The notes below the pieces were generated by a model that saw only the letters and a program-made list of their open reading frames with translations, searched no databases and had not been told where the DNA came from. The position numbers and the translations under genes were made by a program. 64,000 nucleotides of DNA from contig NZ_BFAB01000002.1 in the NCBI RefSeq assembly GCF_003402475.1, positions 186,001 through 250,000 of the forward strand, in the 5' to 3' direction. Origin of the DNA: Mycobacterium sp. MFM001. GTDB taxonomy: Bacteria; Actinomycetota; Actinomycetes; Mycobacteriales; Mycobacteriaceae. Shown here one piece after another: positions 7,673-15,908 of this stretch. Position 1 is the stretch's first letter. Every line of letters starts with the position of its first letter.

Positions 7673-8608
7673 GTGGTACGCACTTGGAATCTGGTCAGTG
7701 GCTTCGCTGCCGCAGCCGTCGCATCGACCGCCGCATTCGGCCTTTGCCCCAACGCGACTGCCGACCCCGCAGCGCCCCAGCCGTTGCCCGCCCAGCAGAT
7801 GCCGGGACTGCCGGCACTGACCCAGTTGAGCCCGATCATCCAGCAGGCTGCCGCCGATCCGCAGCAGGCCCAGCAGCTGCTGATGGCCGCCGCGTCGGCG
7901 TTCAGCCACAGTCCGACGGCACCCGAGGAATCGAAAAACGTTGCCTCCTCGGTGAATCAATTCGTGCAGGACCCGACGGCGCACACGCCGCCGGTCGGTG
8001 TGGAACCAGGTGCGCAAGCACATCTGCCGACGGGCATCGACCCCGCGCATGCGGCCGGCCCGGCACCCGAGGCCGCGCCGGCTCCCACGCCTGCTGTTAC
8101 GCCGGTGGCGGCCCCTGCGCCCGCTCCGGCCCCGCCCGCGGAGGCGCCTGCCCCGGCTGCGACGCCGGCTCCGGCTGCGGCCCCCACCTACAACCCGGAC
8201 ACTCCGCCCACGCAGGACTTCATGTACCCCTCGATCGGGACGGGCTGCGCGGCCGACGGCGGTAACGTCATCGCCACTGCTCTCTCCGTCGCCGGGCCGG
8301 CCAAGATCCCGACGCCCGGACCCCAACCGGGCCAGACCGCCTACGTGTTCACGGCAGTCGGCACCCCCGGGCCCGCCGACGTGCAGAAGCTGCCGTTGAA
8401 CGTCACCTGGGTGAACCTGACCACCGGGAAGTCGGGCAGTGCCACGCTCAAGCCGCAGCGGGACATCAACCCCGAGGGGCCGACGACGTTGACCGCCATC
8501 GCCGACACCGGGTCGGGCAGCATCATGTCGACGATCTTCGGGCAGGTCACCACCAAGGACAAGCAGTGCCAGTTCATGCCCACCATCGGTTCGACGGTGG
8601 TGCCGTAA
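7673..8608 (+). CDS. Secreted proline/alanine-rich protein, Rv1157c-like
   Basis: A 311-residue exported protein. Signal peptide residues 1-30 ([18 protein letters not shown], ending NATA before DPAAP). Residues about 35-100 are Gln-rich and helical (QLSPIIQQAAADPQQAQQLL). Residues about 125-175 are an almost pure Pro/Ala linker, probably spanning the cell wall. The C-terminal 120 residues form a compact beta-rich domain with two Cys (TGCAADGGNVIATALSVAGP and KDKQCQFMP) that could form a disulfide. The GTG start at 7673 is preceded by GGGAGA. Corresponds to Rv1157c. Function unknown; the domain order suggests a wall-spanning linker presenting a folded C-terminal module. Confidence 0.85.
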   Translation: MVRTWNLVSGFAAAAVASTAAFGLCPNATADPAAPQPLPAQQMPGLPALTQLSPIIQQAAADPQQAQQLLMAAASAFSHSPTAPEESKNVASSVNQFVQDPTAHTPPVGVEPGAQAHLPTGIDPAHAAGPAPEAAPAPTPAVTPVAAPAPAPAPPAEAPAPAATPAPAAAPTYNPDTPPTQDFMYPSIGTGCAADGGNVIATALSVAGPAKIPTPGPQPGQTAYVFTAVGTPGPADVQKLPLNVTWVNLTTGKSGSATLKPQRDINPEGPTTLTAIADTGSGSIMSTIFGQVTTKDKQCQFMPTIGSTVVP

Positions 8609-8615
8609 CCTGCTG

Positions 8616-8674
8616 CCGAGTGGCTAGTTATGACACGATTTTCGCCATTTCGCGTGCCGTAACTGGCCACTCGG
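8616..8674. repeat. Long imperfect palindrome (22-bp stem, 15-nt loop) after the Rv1157c-like gene
   Basis: Arms 8616-8637 and 8653-8674 match at 19 of 22 positions. The three differences become U-G pairs in plus-strand RNA, so the whole arm can pair. The loop is ATTTTCGCCATTTCG. It lies 8 bp after a stop codon and before convergent genes, so it can act as a terminator. Its size and compensatory character also suit a dispersed palindromic repeat. No second copy was noticed in this window. Confidence 0.6.
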
Positions 8675-8681
8675 CGCGCTG

Positions 8682-8828
8682 TCAGTAGGCCATGAAAAGG
8701 ATCGCGTCGCGGTCGTACTCCAGACCGGGATGAACGCTGGCAAGGTGCGCCTGGGTCAATTCGACCAGTTCGTCTTCGTCCTTGCCGACGATGGCCTCTC
8801 CGCACGGACACGTCAGGTGTGTCTTCAC
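8682..8828 (-). CDS. Small conserved-looking protein, DUF1059-like
   Basis: A 48-residue protein reading VKTHLTCPCGEAIVGKDEDE, then LVELTQAHLASVHPGLEYDR, then DAILFMAY. The CxCGE pair and a helix with HxxxxHP are typical of small DUF1059-type proteins, possibly metal binding. Its GTG start overlaps the stop of the upstream HhH-GPD gene by 4 bp (GTGA), which indicates translational coupling. Stop TGA at 8682-8684. Function unknown; I infer it is real from the overlap and coherent sequence. Confidence 0.7.
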   Translation of the reverse strand: MKTHLTCPCGEAIVGKDEDELVELTQAHLASVHPGLEYDRDAILFMAY

Positions 8829-9481
8829 TTCGCCGCCTTTCCCTTCATCTGCTTCTTGTAGGACCGAACCTTCTCGAGTGATCGGGCGTCAACGATGTCG
8901 GCGACCGACATGTGGCTGCCCGCCTTGCCGTAGTCGCCGGCCGCCTCCCGCCAGCCGGGCGGCGTCACGCCGTACTGCTTGCCGAGCAGCGCCAGGAAGA
9001 TGCGCGCCTTCTGCTCGCCGAAGCCGGGTAACCCCTTGAGCCGCCGCAGCAGCTCGGCTCCGTCGGGATCGCCGGCGGTCCACAGCGCGGCGGCGTCGCC
9101 GTCGTAGCGGTCGACGATGATCTGCGCAAGGGCTTGGATCCGCTTGGCCATCGATCCCGGAAAACGATGCACCGCAGGCCTTTCCGAGCACAACGCGGCG
9201 AACTTCTCCGGGTCGTAGTCAGCGATCTCGGTGGCGTCGAAGCTGCCCATCCGGTCGGCGATTTTCTTCGGGCCCGCGAGCGCGGTTTCCATCGGCACCT
9301 GCTGGTCGTGGGCAACGCGTTGTAAACCACTCACGGCCATGCGGTCAGCGATCGTCTTAGGTCCACGGAACGCTAATTCGAGCGGAATCTGTTGGTCTAA
9401 GACCATTCCGACCAGCAGTGCGAATGGGTTATCCGATAGCAGTTGGTCGGCCTCGGGGTCCTGCGCCAGGCAGAGCTTCAC
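8825..9481 (-). CDS. HhH-GPD family base-excision-repair-like protein (Rv1156-like) with an internal repeat
   Basis: A 218-residue protein of the helix-hairpin-helix GPD superfamily (endonuclease III / glycosylase fold). The HhH motif is GLPGFGEQKARIFLALLGKQ, about residues 151-170, preceded by the helical domain AKRIQALAQIIVDRYDGD. No four-Cys iron-sulfur loop follows. Compared with M. tuberculosis Rv1156 (about 195 residues from memory) it carries an in-frame repeat of about 30 residues: DQQIPLELAFRGPKTIADRM (29-48) recurs as DQQVPMETALAGPKKIADRM (59-78). The GTG at 9481 begins VKLCLAQDPEAD, matching the family start. Its stop overlaps the downstream small gene. DNA repair activity is inferred from the fold only. 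Confidence 0.82.
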   Translation of the reverse strand: MKLCLAQDPEADQLLSDNPFALLVGMVLDQQIPLELAFRGPKTIADRMAVSGLQRVAHDQQVPMETALAGPKKIADRMGSFDATEIADYDPEKFAALCSERPAVHRFPGSMAKRIQALAQIIVDRYDGDAAALWTAGDPDGAELLRRLKGLPGFGEQKARIFLALLGKQYGVTPPGWREAAGDYGKAGSHMSVADIVDARSLEKVRSYKKQMKGKAAK

Positions 9482-9621
9482 AGTCAAGAAGGTTCCTTTC
9501 GCCCACGCACACCCCGGAGAGTATCGACGGCGAGACCAGCCGTCTACACCGACGTAGCCGTAGCGATCGCGCTGGCGAACGGTCAGGCCAGCCGCGAAGG
9601 TCACCTGACTAACTCGCCCCC

Positions 9622-9698
9622 AAGCCCGGAGACCTGTAACGCCAGGCAGTTGGCTCCAAGCGAGTCAGCTCCGCTAATCGCGTTAAGGCTCCGGGCTT
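9622..9698. repeat. 10-bp inverted repeat flanking a 57-bp spacer
   Basis: AAGCCCGGAG (9622-9631) and CTCCGGGCTT (9689-9698) are exact inverted arms. The element begins 6 bp beyond the stop of the frameshifted minus-strand gene, so it may be its transcription terminator. It has a tRNA-acceptor-like look, but no T-arm can be drawn. It also marks the edge of an accessory patch. Confidence 0.4.
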
Positions 9699-9703
9699 TG
9701 TCG

Positions 9704-10928
9704 TCAAGTCGATTCGTCGGTCGGCGGACCCTGCTCCGGTTGGATTGTGTAAGAACGGGTGACCCCCGTGGGCACTCTGGTGCTGCGATACCCGAAGGCA
9801 AGTTCGGATCTCACCTGAGCCCCAAGCGCATCCCGCGTTCTCTTTTCCTCAGGCCGCAACTGGTGGATTATCGCCCTCTGACTAATTCCGGAGAGACGCC
9901 GACCCGAGGGGTCAGCCTCTTCCCACGCAACTAGCTCTGCGGCTGTGATCATCTGCTTCACCACGGACTGCCAGGCTTCCGCCATCTCCCGAACCTCATC
10001 AGTGCCGAACGCTGCCACGAGTGCTGCGGTATCTGCTTGTAGTTCGAGAGATGGCAACGGAGTTGCGGGAGGCTCGCCTGACTGCGCTACCGGGTAGACC
10101 ATCTGCGCCCACTGCCCTACCCGCTCAGCCATTTTGAGCAGCTCCAGGTAAGCGTTCTCCAGCCGCTGCTGTTCCCTGGCTTCCCGTGCCTGTAATCGGT
10201 CATGGCCCAACTGTTCTCGTAGTGTCGCCAGGGCCTGGTCTCGGCTTTGCTTGCGCTGCCGCGCTGTTGTACCCCCAGAACGGAACAATCCTCCACTTGA
10301 GGACCTTCTTCTCGATCGAGGCAGTGATCTCCTCTTTTGCGTGGTCCAGATTGAACCCCTGCGCGGCAAGCGCAGGACAACTGAACCGCAACGTAACAAG
10401 TGCGCTGTCTTGCGGCTTCACAACGATTTTGGTCGTGTCGAATGCGACCCCGGCTCCCGACTTCCCGTTGGGATACCTGATCTTCTGCTGAAGATTCTGT
10501 TCCGCATCTATCGCCAGGACCATGCCCTCCACTCGTCCAGCGACTAGGCCCAAGTTGAGGACCATCACGTACGCGACGAGGGAGCTGTCCGTTCCGCAGT
10601 GCCCACCCAGGCCGATGTACTGGTCGGCCACAAGGAGCACCCCCTGCCTCTCAGCGGTAGCGCGGGCCAACTGCTGGGACTCACGCGATAGCTGCTCGGA
10701 TGCCATCGCTGTCCGCCAGGAGAACCATGCTGCTGTCGCCGACGCACCGGACGCAATGAAGGTCAACGCGGCGACGACCGAAGCCACGATTTTCAATGTC
10801 CGATCGCCTCGCGGCGCAGTGCCCTCGCTGCGGTCCTCGACTTCGGCCGGCAGTGGCGGGGTTTCGCCCTCGTTGACCTCGGCAGGAGGGTCTGGCGCTT
10901 GCTCCCCAGGCGATGACTGCTCGTCCAC
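9704..10928 (-). pseudogene. Hypothetical membrane-anchored protein, interrupted by a +1 frameshift at a G5 run
   Basis: The first frame (10928 down to 10200) gives an acidic N-terminus, one transmembrane helix (KIVASVVAALTFIASGASAT, about residues 47-66), a coiled-coil (SEQLSRESQQLARATAERQG) and a domain ending VPFWGYNS before running into an unrelated tail. The second frame (stop at 9704) continues with a long helix, RQRKQSRDQALATLREQLGH, and a 200-residue C-terminal region. Removing one G from the minus-strand run of five Gs (10272-10276) joins them as VPFWGTTARQRKQS into one protein of about 407 residues. The cause may be a real frameshift, polymerase slippage or an assembly error. Start GTG at 10928. 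Function unknown; no counterpart recalled in M. tuberculosis. Confidence 0.6.
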
Positions 10929-11044
10929 GACTTCACGTTAACCGCCGTGTGTGCTGCGGAGTAGGCGTAGGCACGCTCGGCAGCGCCTCACCATCCCAGC
11001 AATGAACACGACCACCCAATGCGACTACGAAAGAAGCCGAAAGC

Positions 11045-11386
11045 ATGACAAATACACCATCGAACCCGCTCATTCCGAAGGCCCCGAAGGGCTTAAGGCA
11101 CGCGGTAGGCAGCCCTGGCGGGAGCTGCACACGACCCTACGACTTCAGCGAGTGCCCTGAGAAGCTGATCCGTCTCGAAGAGGCTTTCCGTACCGCCGAT
11201 GTCGTGGCATGGCTCCAGACCGTCGTGGACGCAGTCGAGGACCTCCGCGTCCGAGCCTCTCAGGGCCAGCCTGTGGCTGCACCGGAGGTCGGGGAGCTAC
11301 GCCAGTACTGTGCCCTGCTCTCGTCTCTTCCCAAAAGTAGGGGAAAATACTTAGCCTCGGCCAGCACGAAAGACGTTGTGCGCTAA
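11045..11386 (+). CDS. Hypothetical protein in the accessory patch
   Basis: A 113-residue open frame starting MTNTPSNPLIPKAPKGLRHA, with two Cys in the first 40 residues, an amphipathic helix LIRLEEAFRTADVVAWLQTV and a second helix near VGELRQYCALLSSLP. A weak GAAAG-type site precedes the ATG. I recognise no family. Coding evidence is moderate: acidic/helical composition and no credible competing frame. It lies in the 9.5-11.4 kb patch absent, from memory, between Rv1156 and Rv1155. The last residues (SKGKYLASASTKDVVR-like tail) may read across an insertion boundary. The stop overlaps the convergent DUF5302 gene. Confidence 0.45.
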   Translation: MTNTPSNPLIPKAPKGLRHAVGSPGGSCTRPYDFSECPEKLIRLEEAFRTADVVAWLQTVVDAVEDLRVRASQGQPVAAPEVGELRQYCALLSSLPKSRGKYLASASTKDVVR

Positions 11387-11541
11387 CCGCTCTTGCGGCG
11401 GAATTCCCGGCGGTTTTCCACCGGGCCGTGCGTCCGTGACTGCTTGGCGCCGCCGTCCTTGTGCGCCGATCCGCCGGCCGACTTCGCGTTCTTGCGGTCC
11501 AGGGCTTCGCGGAACTTGCGTTTGGTGTCCTCCTCGGCCAT
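11383..11541 (-). CDS. Small basic DUF5302-like protein
   Basis: A 52-residue, strongly basic, hydrophilic protein: MAEEDTKRKFREALDRKNAK, then SAGGSAHKDGGAKQSRTHGP, then VENRREFRRKSG. The pattern (acidic start, KFREALDRK helix, Gly/Lys linker, RREFRRKSG end) is that of the actinobacterial DUF5302 family. Function unknown; nucleic-acid binding is conceivable from charge. It lies 18 bp downstream of the Rv1155 homologue on the same strand, probably co-transcribed. The stop overlaps the convergent hypothetical gene by 4 bp. Confidence 0.75.
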   Translation of the reverse strand: MAEEDTKRKFREALDRKNAKSAGGSAHKDGGAKQSRTHGPVENRREFRRKSG

Positions 11542-11559
11542 GCCGGCAGCCTACCGCGA

Positions 11560-12012
<453 letters not shown>

Positions 12013-12108
12013 CTAGTCGCGCAACCCGGCGGCGGGCCCCGATTCGGCTAGCATCACCGAGATGAGCACTGGCCATCCTTGCGGCGACGGGCTTTTCGGA
12101 GCGAGCGC

Positions 12109-12624
12109 ATGACCCGGTATGCCGCGTTTCTGCGCGGGGTCAACGTCGGCGGAGTCAACCTGAAGATGGCCGAGGTGGCGACGGCGCTTACCGACGCCGG
12201 ATTCACGAATGTGCGCACGATCCTGGCCACCGGCAACGTCTTGCTGGAGTCACGCAAGGGTGCCGATGCGGTGCGTGCGGCGGCCGAGAGCACGCTGCGG
12301 AAGAGGTTCGGCTACGACGCGTGGGTGCTGGTCTACGACGTCGACGAGGTGCGCGCGATCGTCGACGCGTACCCGTTCGAGCCGGAAGTGGAAGGGCACC
12401 ACTCCTACGTCACGCTGGTCGCCGATGCCGCCGTGCTCGACGAGCTGGCGGGCCTGGCGGCCGGACCCGACGAGAAGATCGCCCGCGGAGACGGCGTCAT
12501 CTATTGGCAGGTGCCCAAGGGCGACACCCTGCACAGCCCCATCGGCAAGACGATGGGCAAGAAGCGCTACAAGTCGTCCACCACCACCCGCAACCTGCGC
12601 ACGCTAACCAAGGTATTGCGGTGA
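12109..12624 (+). CDS. DUF1697 domain protein
   Basis: A 171-residue protein of the DUF1697 family, recognised from the start TRYAAFLRGVNVGGVNLKMA and the middle ILATGNVLLES. The fold is two ferredoxin-like halves; biochemical function is unknown. A C-terminal basic stretch, GKTMGKKRYKSSTTTRNLRT, is also family-typical. I chose the ATG at 12109 (ribosome site GGAGCGAG) over an upstream TTG. Its orientation and place between Rv1155 and the O-methyltransferase correspond to Rv1154c. Confidence 0.8.
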   Translation: MTRYAAFLRGVNVGGVNLKMAEVATALTDAGFTNVRTILATGNVLLESRKGADAVRAAAESTLRKRFGYDAWVLVYDVDEVRAIVDAYPFEPEVEGHHSYVTLVADAAVLDELAGLAAGPDEKIARGDGVIYWQVPKGDTLHSPIGKTMGKKRYKSSTTTRNLRTLTKVLR

Positions 12625-12648
12625 CCGGCGACCGGTAGGGTCTCGTCG

Positions 12649-13473
12649 ATGAGCGCCGCCAAACACACACCCACCCTCACCGGCGTTTCCGAGACCGCCC
12701 TGCTGACGCTGTACGCCCGCGCCCGGGAGGCCCGCCGCCCCGACGCCGTCATCGACGACCCGATGGCAATCACCCTGGCCGACTCGATCGACTTCGATTT
12801 CGCGAAGTTCGGTCCCACGCGCCAGGACATGGCGCTGCGGGCGCTGGCTTTCGACATCCACACCCGTCACTACCTGGAAGACCACCCCGCGGCCACCGTG
12901 GTGGCGCTGGCCGAGGGTCTGCAAACCAGCTTCTGGCGCTTGGATGCCGCCATCCCGGACGCGCAATTCCATTGGCTGACAGTAGATTTCCCACCGGTGG
13001 TCGACCTTCGGGCGCGGCTGCTGCCGGAATCACCCCGGATCTCGGTGTGCGCCCAGTCGGCGCTGGACTACAGCTGGGCCGACCGCGTCGACGCATCGAA
13101 CGGAGTGTTCATCACCGCCGAGGGCTTGCTGATGTACCTGCACCCTGAGGAGGCGCTGGGCCTGATTGCGGAGTGCGCCAAGCGGTTTCCCGGCGGCCAG
13201 ATGTTGTTCGATCTGCGGCCCGTCCGGTTCGGCTGGCTTGCCCGACGCGGGCACCGGACGTCGTTGCGCTACAGGATGCCCCCGATGCCGTTCAGCATGT
13301 CGGTCGACGAGGCCGCAGATCTGGTCAACACAGTGCCGGGCGTGCGTGCCGTGCACGATCTGCCCGCGCCACCGGCCCGCGGGGTAGTGGTCAACGCCTT
13401 ACTGTCGGCGACCTACCGGATTCGCGCCCTGAATTCGTTTCGCCCGACCATGACGCTGCTGGAATTCGGTTAA
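12649..13473 (+). CDS. omt: Class I SAM-dependent methyltransferase, leucine carboxyl methyltransferase (LCM/PPM1) family
   Basis: A 274-residue methyltransferase equivalent to M. tuberculosis Rv1153c (annotated omt). The LCM-family pattern is present: [20 protein letters not shown] at the start, the SAM region [18 protein letters not shown], the acidic [15 protein letters not shown], and the post-motif [20 protein letters not shown]. The usual E/D-x-G-x-G loop is degenerate (ALAEGLQT), as in this family. The substrate is unknown; the polyketide/O-methyl assignment is only by family. ATG 24 bp after the DUF1697 stop, so the two may be co-transcribed. The stop overlaps the convergent GntR gene by 4 bp. 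Confidence 0.85.
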   Translation: MSAAKHTPTLTGVSETALLTLYARAREARRPDAVIDDPMAITLADSIDFDFAKFGPTRQDMALRALAFDIHTRHYLEDHPAATVVALAEGLQTSFWRLDAAIPDAQFHWLTVDFPPVVDLRARLLPESPRISVCAQSALDYSWADRVDASNGVFITAEGLLMYLHPEEALGLIAECAKRFPGGQMLFDLRPVRFGWLARRGHRTSLRYRMPPMPFSMSVDEAADLVNTVPGVRAVHDLPAPPARGVVVNALLSATYRIRALNSFRPTMTLLEFG

Positions 13474-13835
13474 TCGTCGAACGCCGCCTCGACATAGCGC
13501 AGCGCCTCATCCTTGCCGAGTCCCAGCCCGCGTGCCACGTCGGCGTAGGCGCGGGCCGCGGCGGCCATCGCGCTGTCCGACGGATCGACTCGGGCGACGA
13601 AAGTGCCGAAGCGGCGGCGGGTTTCGACGATGCCGGCCGCTTCCAGTTCGCGGTAGGTGCGGGCCACGGTGTTCACGGCCAGGCCGAGCTCGCCGGCCAG
13701 TTCGCGAACGGTGGGCAGTCTGGTGCCGGGCGGCAGCGTGCCGGTTCGAACCGCCTCGATAATTTGGGTCCTGATCTGGTCGAACAACGGGCGGCTCGCG
13801 TTCTCGTCGACCCGTAGCCACTCCCCCAACCGCAC
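13470..13835 (-). CDS. GntR-family regulator, YtrA-type (Rv1152-like)
   Basis: A 121-residue regulator with only a winged helix (residues 12-75: [20 protein letters not shown], then [20 protein letters not shown]) and a short helical tail, the size of YtrA-subfamily GntR proteins. It corresponds to Rv1152. YtrA regulators typically respond to cell-wall or drug stress and often control transporters. It is divergent from the sirtuin gene, with 22 bp between starts, so it likely regulates that gene and itself. Start GTG at 13835, probably leaderless. Confidence 0.88.
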   Translation of the reverse strand: MRLGEWLRVDENASRPLFDQIRTQIIEAVRTGTLPPGTRLPTVRELAGELGLAVNTVARTYRELEAAGIVETRRRFGTFVARVDPSDSAMAAAARAYADVARGLGLGKDEALRYVEAAFDD

Positions 13836-13857
13836 CTGGCCAGTCTATGTTGGTGGT
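13836..13857. promoter_or_regulatory. Compact divergent promoter for gntR and the sirtuin gene
   Basis: Only 22 bp separate the two GTG starts. A TATGTT hexamer on the plus strand and TAGACT on the minus strand each lie about 7-8 nt before a start codon, so both genes can be transcribed as leaderless mRNAs from overlapping -10 elements. A GntR dimer bound here would block both. Confidence 0.45.
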
Positions 13858-14571
13858 GTGCGAGTAACGGTGCTCAGCGGGGCGGGAATCTCCGCCGAGA
13901 GCGGCGTGCCGACGTTTCGTGACGACAAGAACGGACTGTGGGCCAAGTTCGACCCCTATGAGCTGTCCAGCACGCAGGGATGGCTGCAAAATCCCGAAAG
14001 GGTCTGGGGCTGGTATCTGTGGCGGCACTACCTGGTGAGCCGCGTCGAACCCAACGCCGGACACCGCGCCGTCGCCGCCTGGCGGGACCACGCCGAAGTC
14101 ACCGTGGTCACCCAGAACGTCGATGATCTGCACGAACGGGCCGGCAGCAAGCCAGTCCATCACTTGCACGGCAGTCTATTCGAATTCCGTTGTGCTGCTT
14201 GCGATATGCCGTACAGCGGGGTACTGCCCGAGATGGCCGAGCCGGCGCTGGAAGTCGAGCCGCCGACCTGCGCGTGCGGCGGGCTGATCCGCCCCGACAT
14301 CGTGTGGTTCGGTGAACCGCTGCCCGAGGAACCGTGGATGCGGGCGGTCGAGGCGACGGCGGCCGCCGACGTGCTGGTCGTGGTGGGCACCTCGGGCATC
14401 GTCTACCCCGCCGCGGGCCTGCCCGACGTGGCGCTGGCCCGCGGCGCGGTCGTGATCGAGGTCAATCCGGAGCCGACGCCGCTGTCGGCCAGCGCGACGC
14501 TGACCGTGCGGGAATCCGCCAGCAAGGCATTGCCGACGCTGCTGCAGCGACTGCCCGCCCTGCTCGACTAG
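13858..14571 (+). CDS. cobB: NAD+-dependent protein deacylase, class III sirtuin (Rv1151c / CobB type)
   Basis: A 237-residue sirtuin. NAD motifs: [15 protein letters not shown] at the start and [12 protein letters not shown] (Asn87, Asp89). The catalytic His is His104 in HHLHGSLFE. The zinc module has four Cys (Cys112, Cys115, Cys138, Cys140). A Tyr53-x-x-Arg56 pair (YLWR) matches the SIRT5/CobB signature that recognises succinyl and malonyl lysine, so desuccinylase as well as deacetylase activity is expected. It probably deacylates metabolic enzymes such as acyl-CoA synthetases. GTG start at 13858; upstream in-frame sequence lies over the divergent gntR. The stop abuts the convergent methyltransferase. 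Confidence 0.92.
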   Translation: MRVTVLSGAGISAESGVPTFRDDKNGLWAKFDPYELSSTQGWLQNPERVWGWYLWRHYLVSRVEPNAGHRAVAAWRDHAEVTVVTQNVDDLHERAGSKPVHHLHGSLFEFRCAACDMPYSGVLPEMAEPALEVEPPTCACGGLIRPDIVWFGEPLPEEPWMRAVEATAAADVLVVVGTSGIVYPAAGLPDVALARGAVVIEVNPEPTPLSASATLTVRESASKALPTLLQRLPALLD

Positions 14572-15210
14572 CTAACGCCGCCGCGCGCGGCCCAGCGCGA
14601 ACTCCGCCACGGGCAGCGGCACCCATGCCGGGAACGTCGCCTCGCGGCGGCTGTCGTCCACGTCGAACCCGGCGCCGACAATCGCCCGCTCGGTGTCGCG
14701 GTGGGTATGACAGTTCCCGAGCAGCCGGGGCCACAACGTCGCGTCGGCCAGTCGTTGCAGACCGCCGCGCCACCCGTCACTGGCCACATGCTCCAGATAC
14801 CGCAGCTGCCCACCGGGCCGAAGCCGCGAATATAGTTGCCGCAGAACCGAATCGGGGTCGCCCACCGAACACAGCACCAGCGAGCACACCACGGCGTCGA
14901 ACGGTTCGGCGCCCTCGAAGTCCTCCACCGTCGCGTCGGTGACCTGAACCGGCACGGGCGCCTCGGCCGCGGCGGCGCGCGCCCGGGCCGCCAGCCGCGC
15001 CTCGGGCTCGACGGCCACCACCTGTTCGACGGTCTCCGGGTAGAACGCGAAATTGGTCCCGACGCCGGCGCCGACCTCCAGGACCCGGCCCGACAATCCG
15101 GCCAGGTTCTCCCGGCGCAACGCACGGATCTGCTCGGTTTCGTGCGCGGCGATGGTGGGCCAGATCCGGGCGAAGAACGGGTTGTCGACCGTTGTCGTCG
15201 CGGATGTCAT
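14572..15210 (-). CDS. Class I SAM-dependent methyltransferase (Rv1147-like)
   Basis: A 212-residue Rossmann methyltransferase. Motif I is VLEVGAGVGTNFAFYP (residues 43-58), motif post-I VVAVEPEA, and the UbiE/COQ5-type region FDAVVCSLVLCSVGDPDSVL followed by LRPGGQLRYLEHV. It resembles small PmtA/UbiE-type phospholipid or quinone methyltransferases; substrate unknown. Its ATG overlaps the tetR stop by 4 bp (ATGA at 15207-15210), so it is the last gene of an operon mmpL13-tetR-methyltransferase. A lipid substrate linked to MmpL export is an inference from context. Confidence 0.85.
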   Translation of the reverse strand: MTSATTTVDNPFFARIWPTIAAHETEQIRALRRENLAGLSGRVLEVGAGVGTNFAFYPETVEQVVAVEPEARLAARARAAAAEAPVPVQVTDATVEDFEGAEPFDAVVCSLVLCSVGDPDSVLRQLYSRLRPGGQLRYLEHVASDGWRGGLQRLADATLWPRLLGNCHTHRDTERAIVGAGFDVDDSRREATFPAWVPLPVAEFALGRARRR

Positions 15211-15908
15211 GTACCTGAGCCCTCCGAACGTCTCTCCGGCATCAGCCACTCCAGCGTCTGTTGCGGCGTGGCGTCTGCTCCGACCAGTCCCGCCACGATA
15301 TGCCCGCACGACACCGCCCGCATCACCCGGTCGGCGAACGCCTCCACATCCCCGAACGGCAGATGCGGCTTCGCGATCAGCAGCGCCGCCACCCCGTGCG
15401 CGGCGCTCCACAGTTGCAGGGCAACCGCTGTCGGATCGCCGGGCGGGTAGATGCCCTCGTCCATCAATGTCTGCACCGTGCCGCAGATGTGCTCGAACGC
15501 CGAACTGGCCAGCGCGACGTCGACGTCGCTGCCGGACCGCCACTCGCCCATGGTGGCGATCCGGTACAGCCCCGGGGTCTGCAGCGCGAAGCGGACATAG
15601 GCCAGTCCCTGCGCCCGCAGCACCTCGGCGGTCGACGGCTGCCCCTCCGCCACCCGCTGCATTTCCAGATCCAGTTTGGCGAAGTAGCGCGCGCACACCG
15701 CATCGAGCAGCGCGTCCTTGTCCTCGAAATGCAGGTAGATCGACGGCGATGTCACGCCGACGCGCTCCGCCACGGCCCGGATCGAGACCGCTTTGGCCTG
15801 CCCGGTTTCCAGCAGCAGCTCAGTGGTCGCGTCGAGAATTTCTTCACGAAGCTGATCGCCCGCACCACGAGGCGCCCGGCGGCGACGAACATCGGCCACG
15901 CTAACCAT
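15207..15908 (-). CDS. TetR-family regulator of the mmpL13 operon
   Basis: A 233-residue TetR protein. The helix-turn-helix is at residues 22-70 (REEILDATTELLLETGQAKA, then IRAVAERVGVTSPSIYLHFE), with a WHG/TetR_C_33-like ligand domain. It starts inside the end of mmpL13 (8-bp overlap, ATGGTTAG) and its stop overlaps the methyltransferase start, so all three are one transcription unit. The palindrome ACTTATCG-G-CGATAAGT upstream of mmpL13 is its likely operator, which would make it an autorepressor of an export operon. Confidence 0.86.
   Translation of the reverse strand: MVSVADVRRRRAPRGAGDQLREEILDATTELLLETGQAKAVSIRAVAERVGVTSPSIYLHFEDKDALLDAVCARYFAKLDLEMQRVAEGQPSTAEVLRAQGLAYVRFALQTPGLYRIATMGEWRSGSDVDVALASSAFEHICGTVQTLMDEGIYPPGDPTAVALQLWSAAHGVAALLIAKPHLPFGDVEAFADRVMRAVSCGHIVAGLVGADATPQQTLEWLMPERRSEGSGT

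Noticed and set aside
8040..8190. Pro/Ala repeats suggestive of a PE/PPE or PGRS protein
   Set aside because: No PE or PPE N-terminal motif; the stretch is a Pro/Ala linker in a signal-peptide-bearing Rv1157c-like protein.
9622..9698. tRNA-like sequence (7-bp acceptor-type stem GCCCGGA/TCCGGGC with a small D-arm-like hairpin)
   Set aside because: No T-arm with a TTC-type loop and no acceptable anticodon arm could be drawn on either strand; kept only as an inverted repeat.
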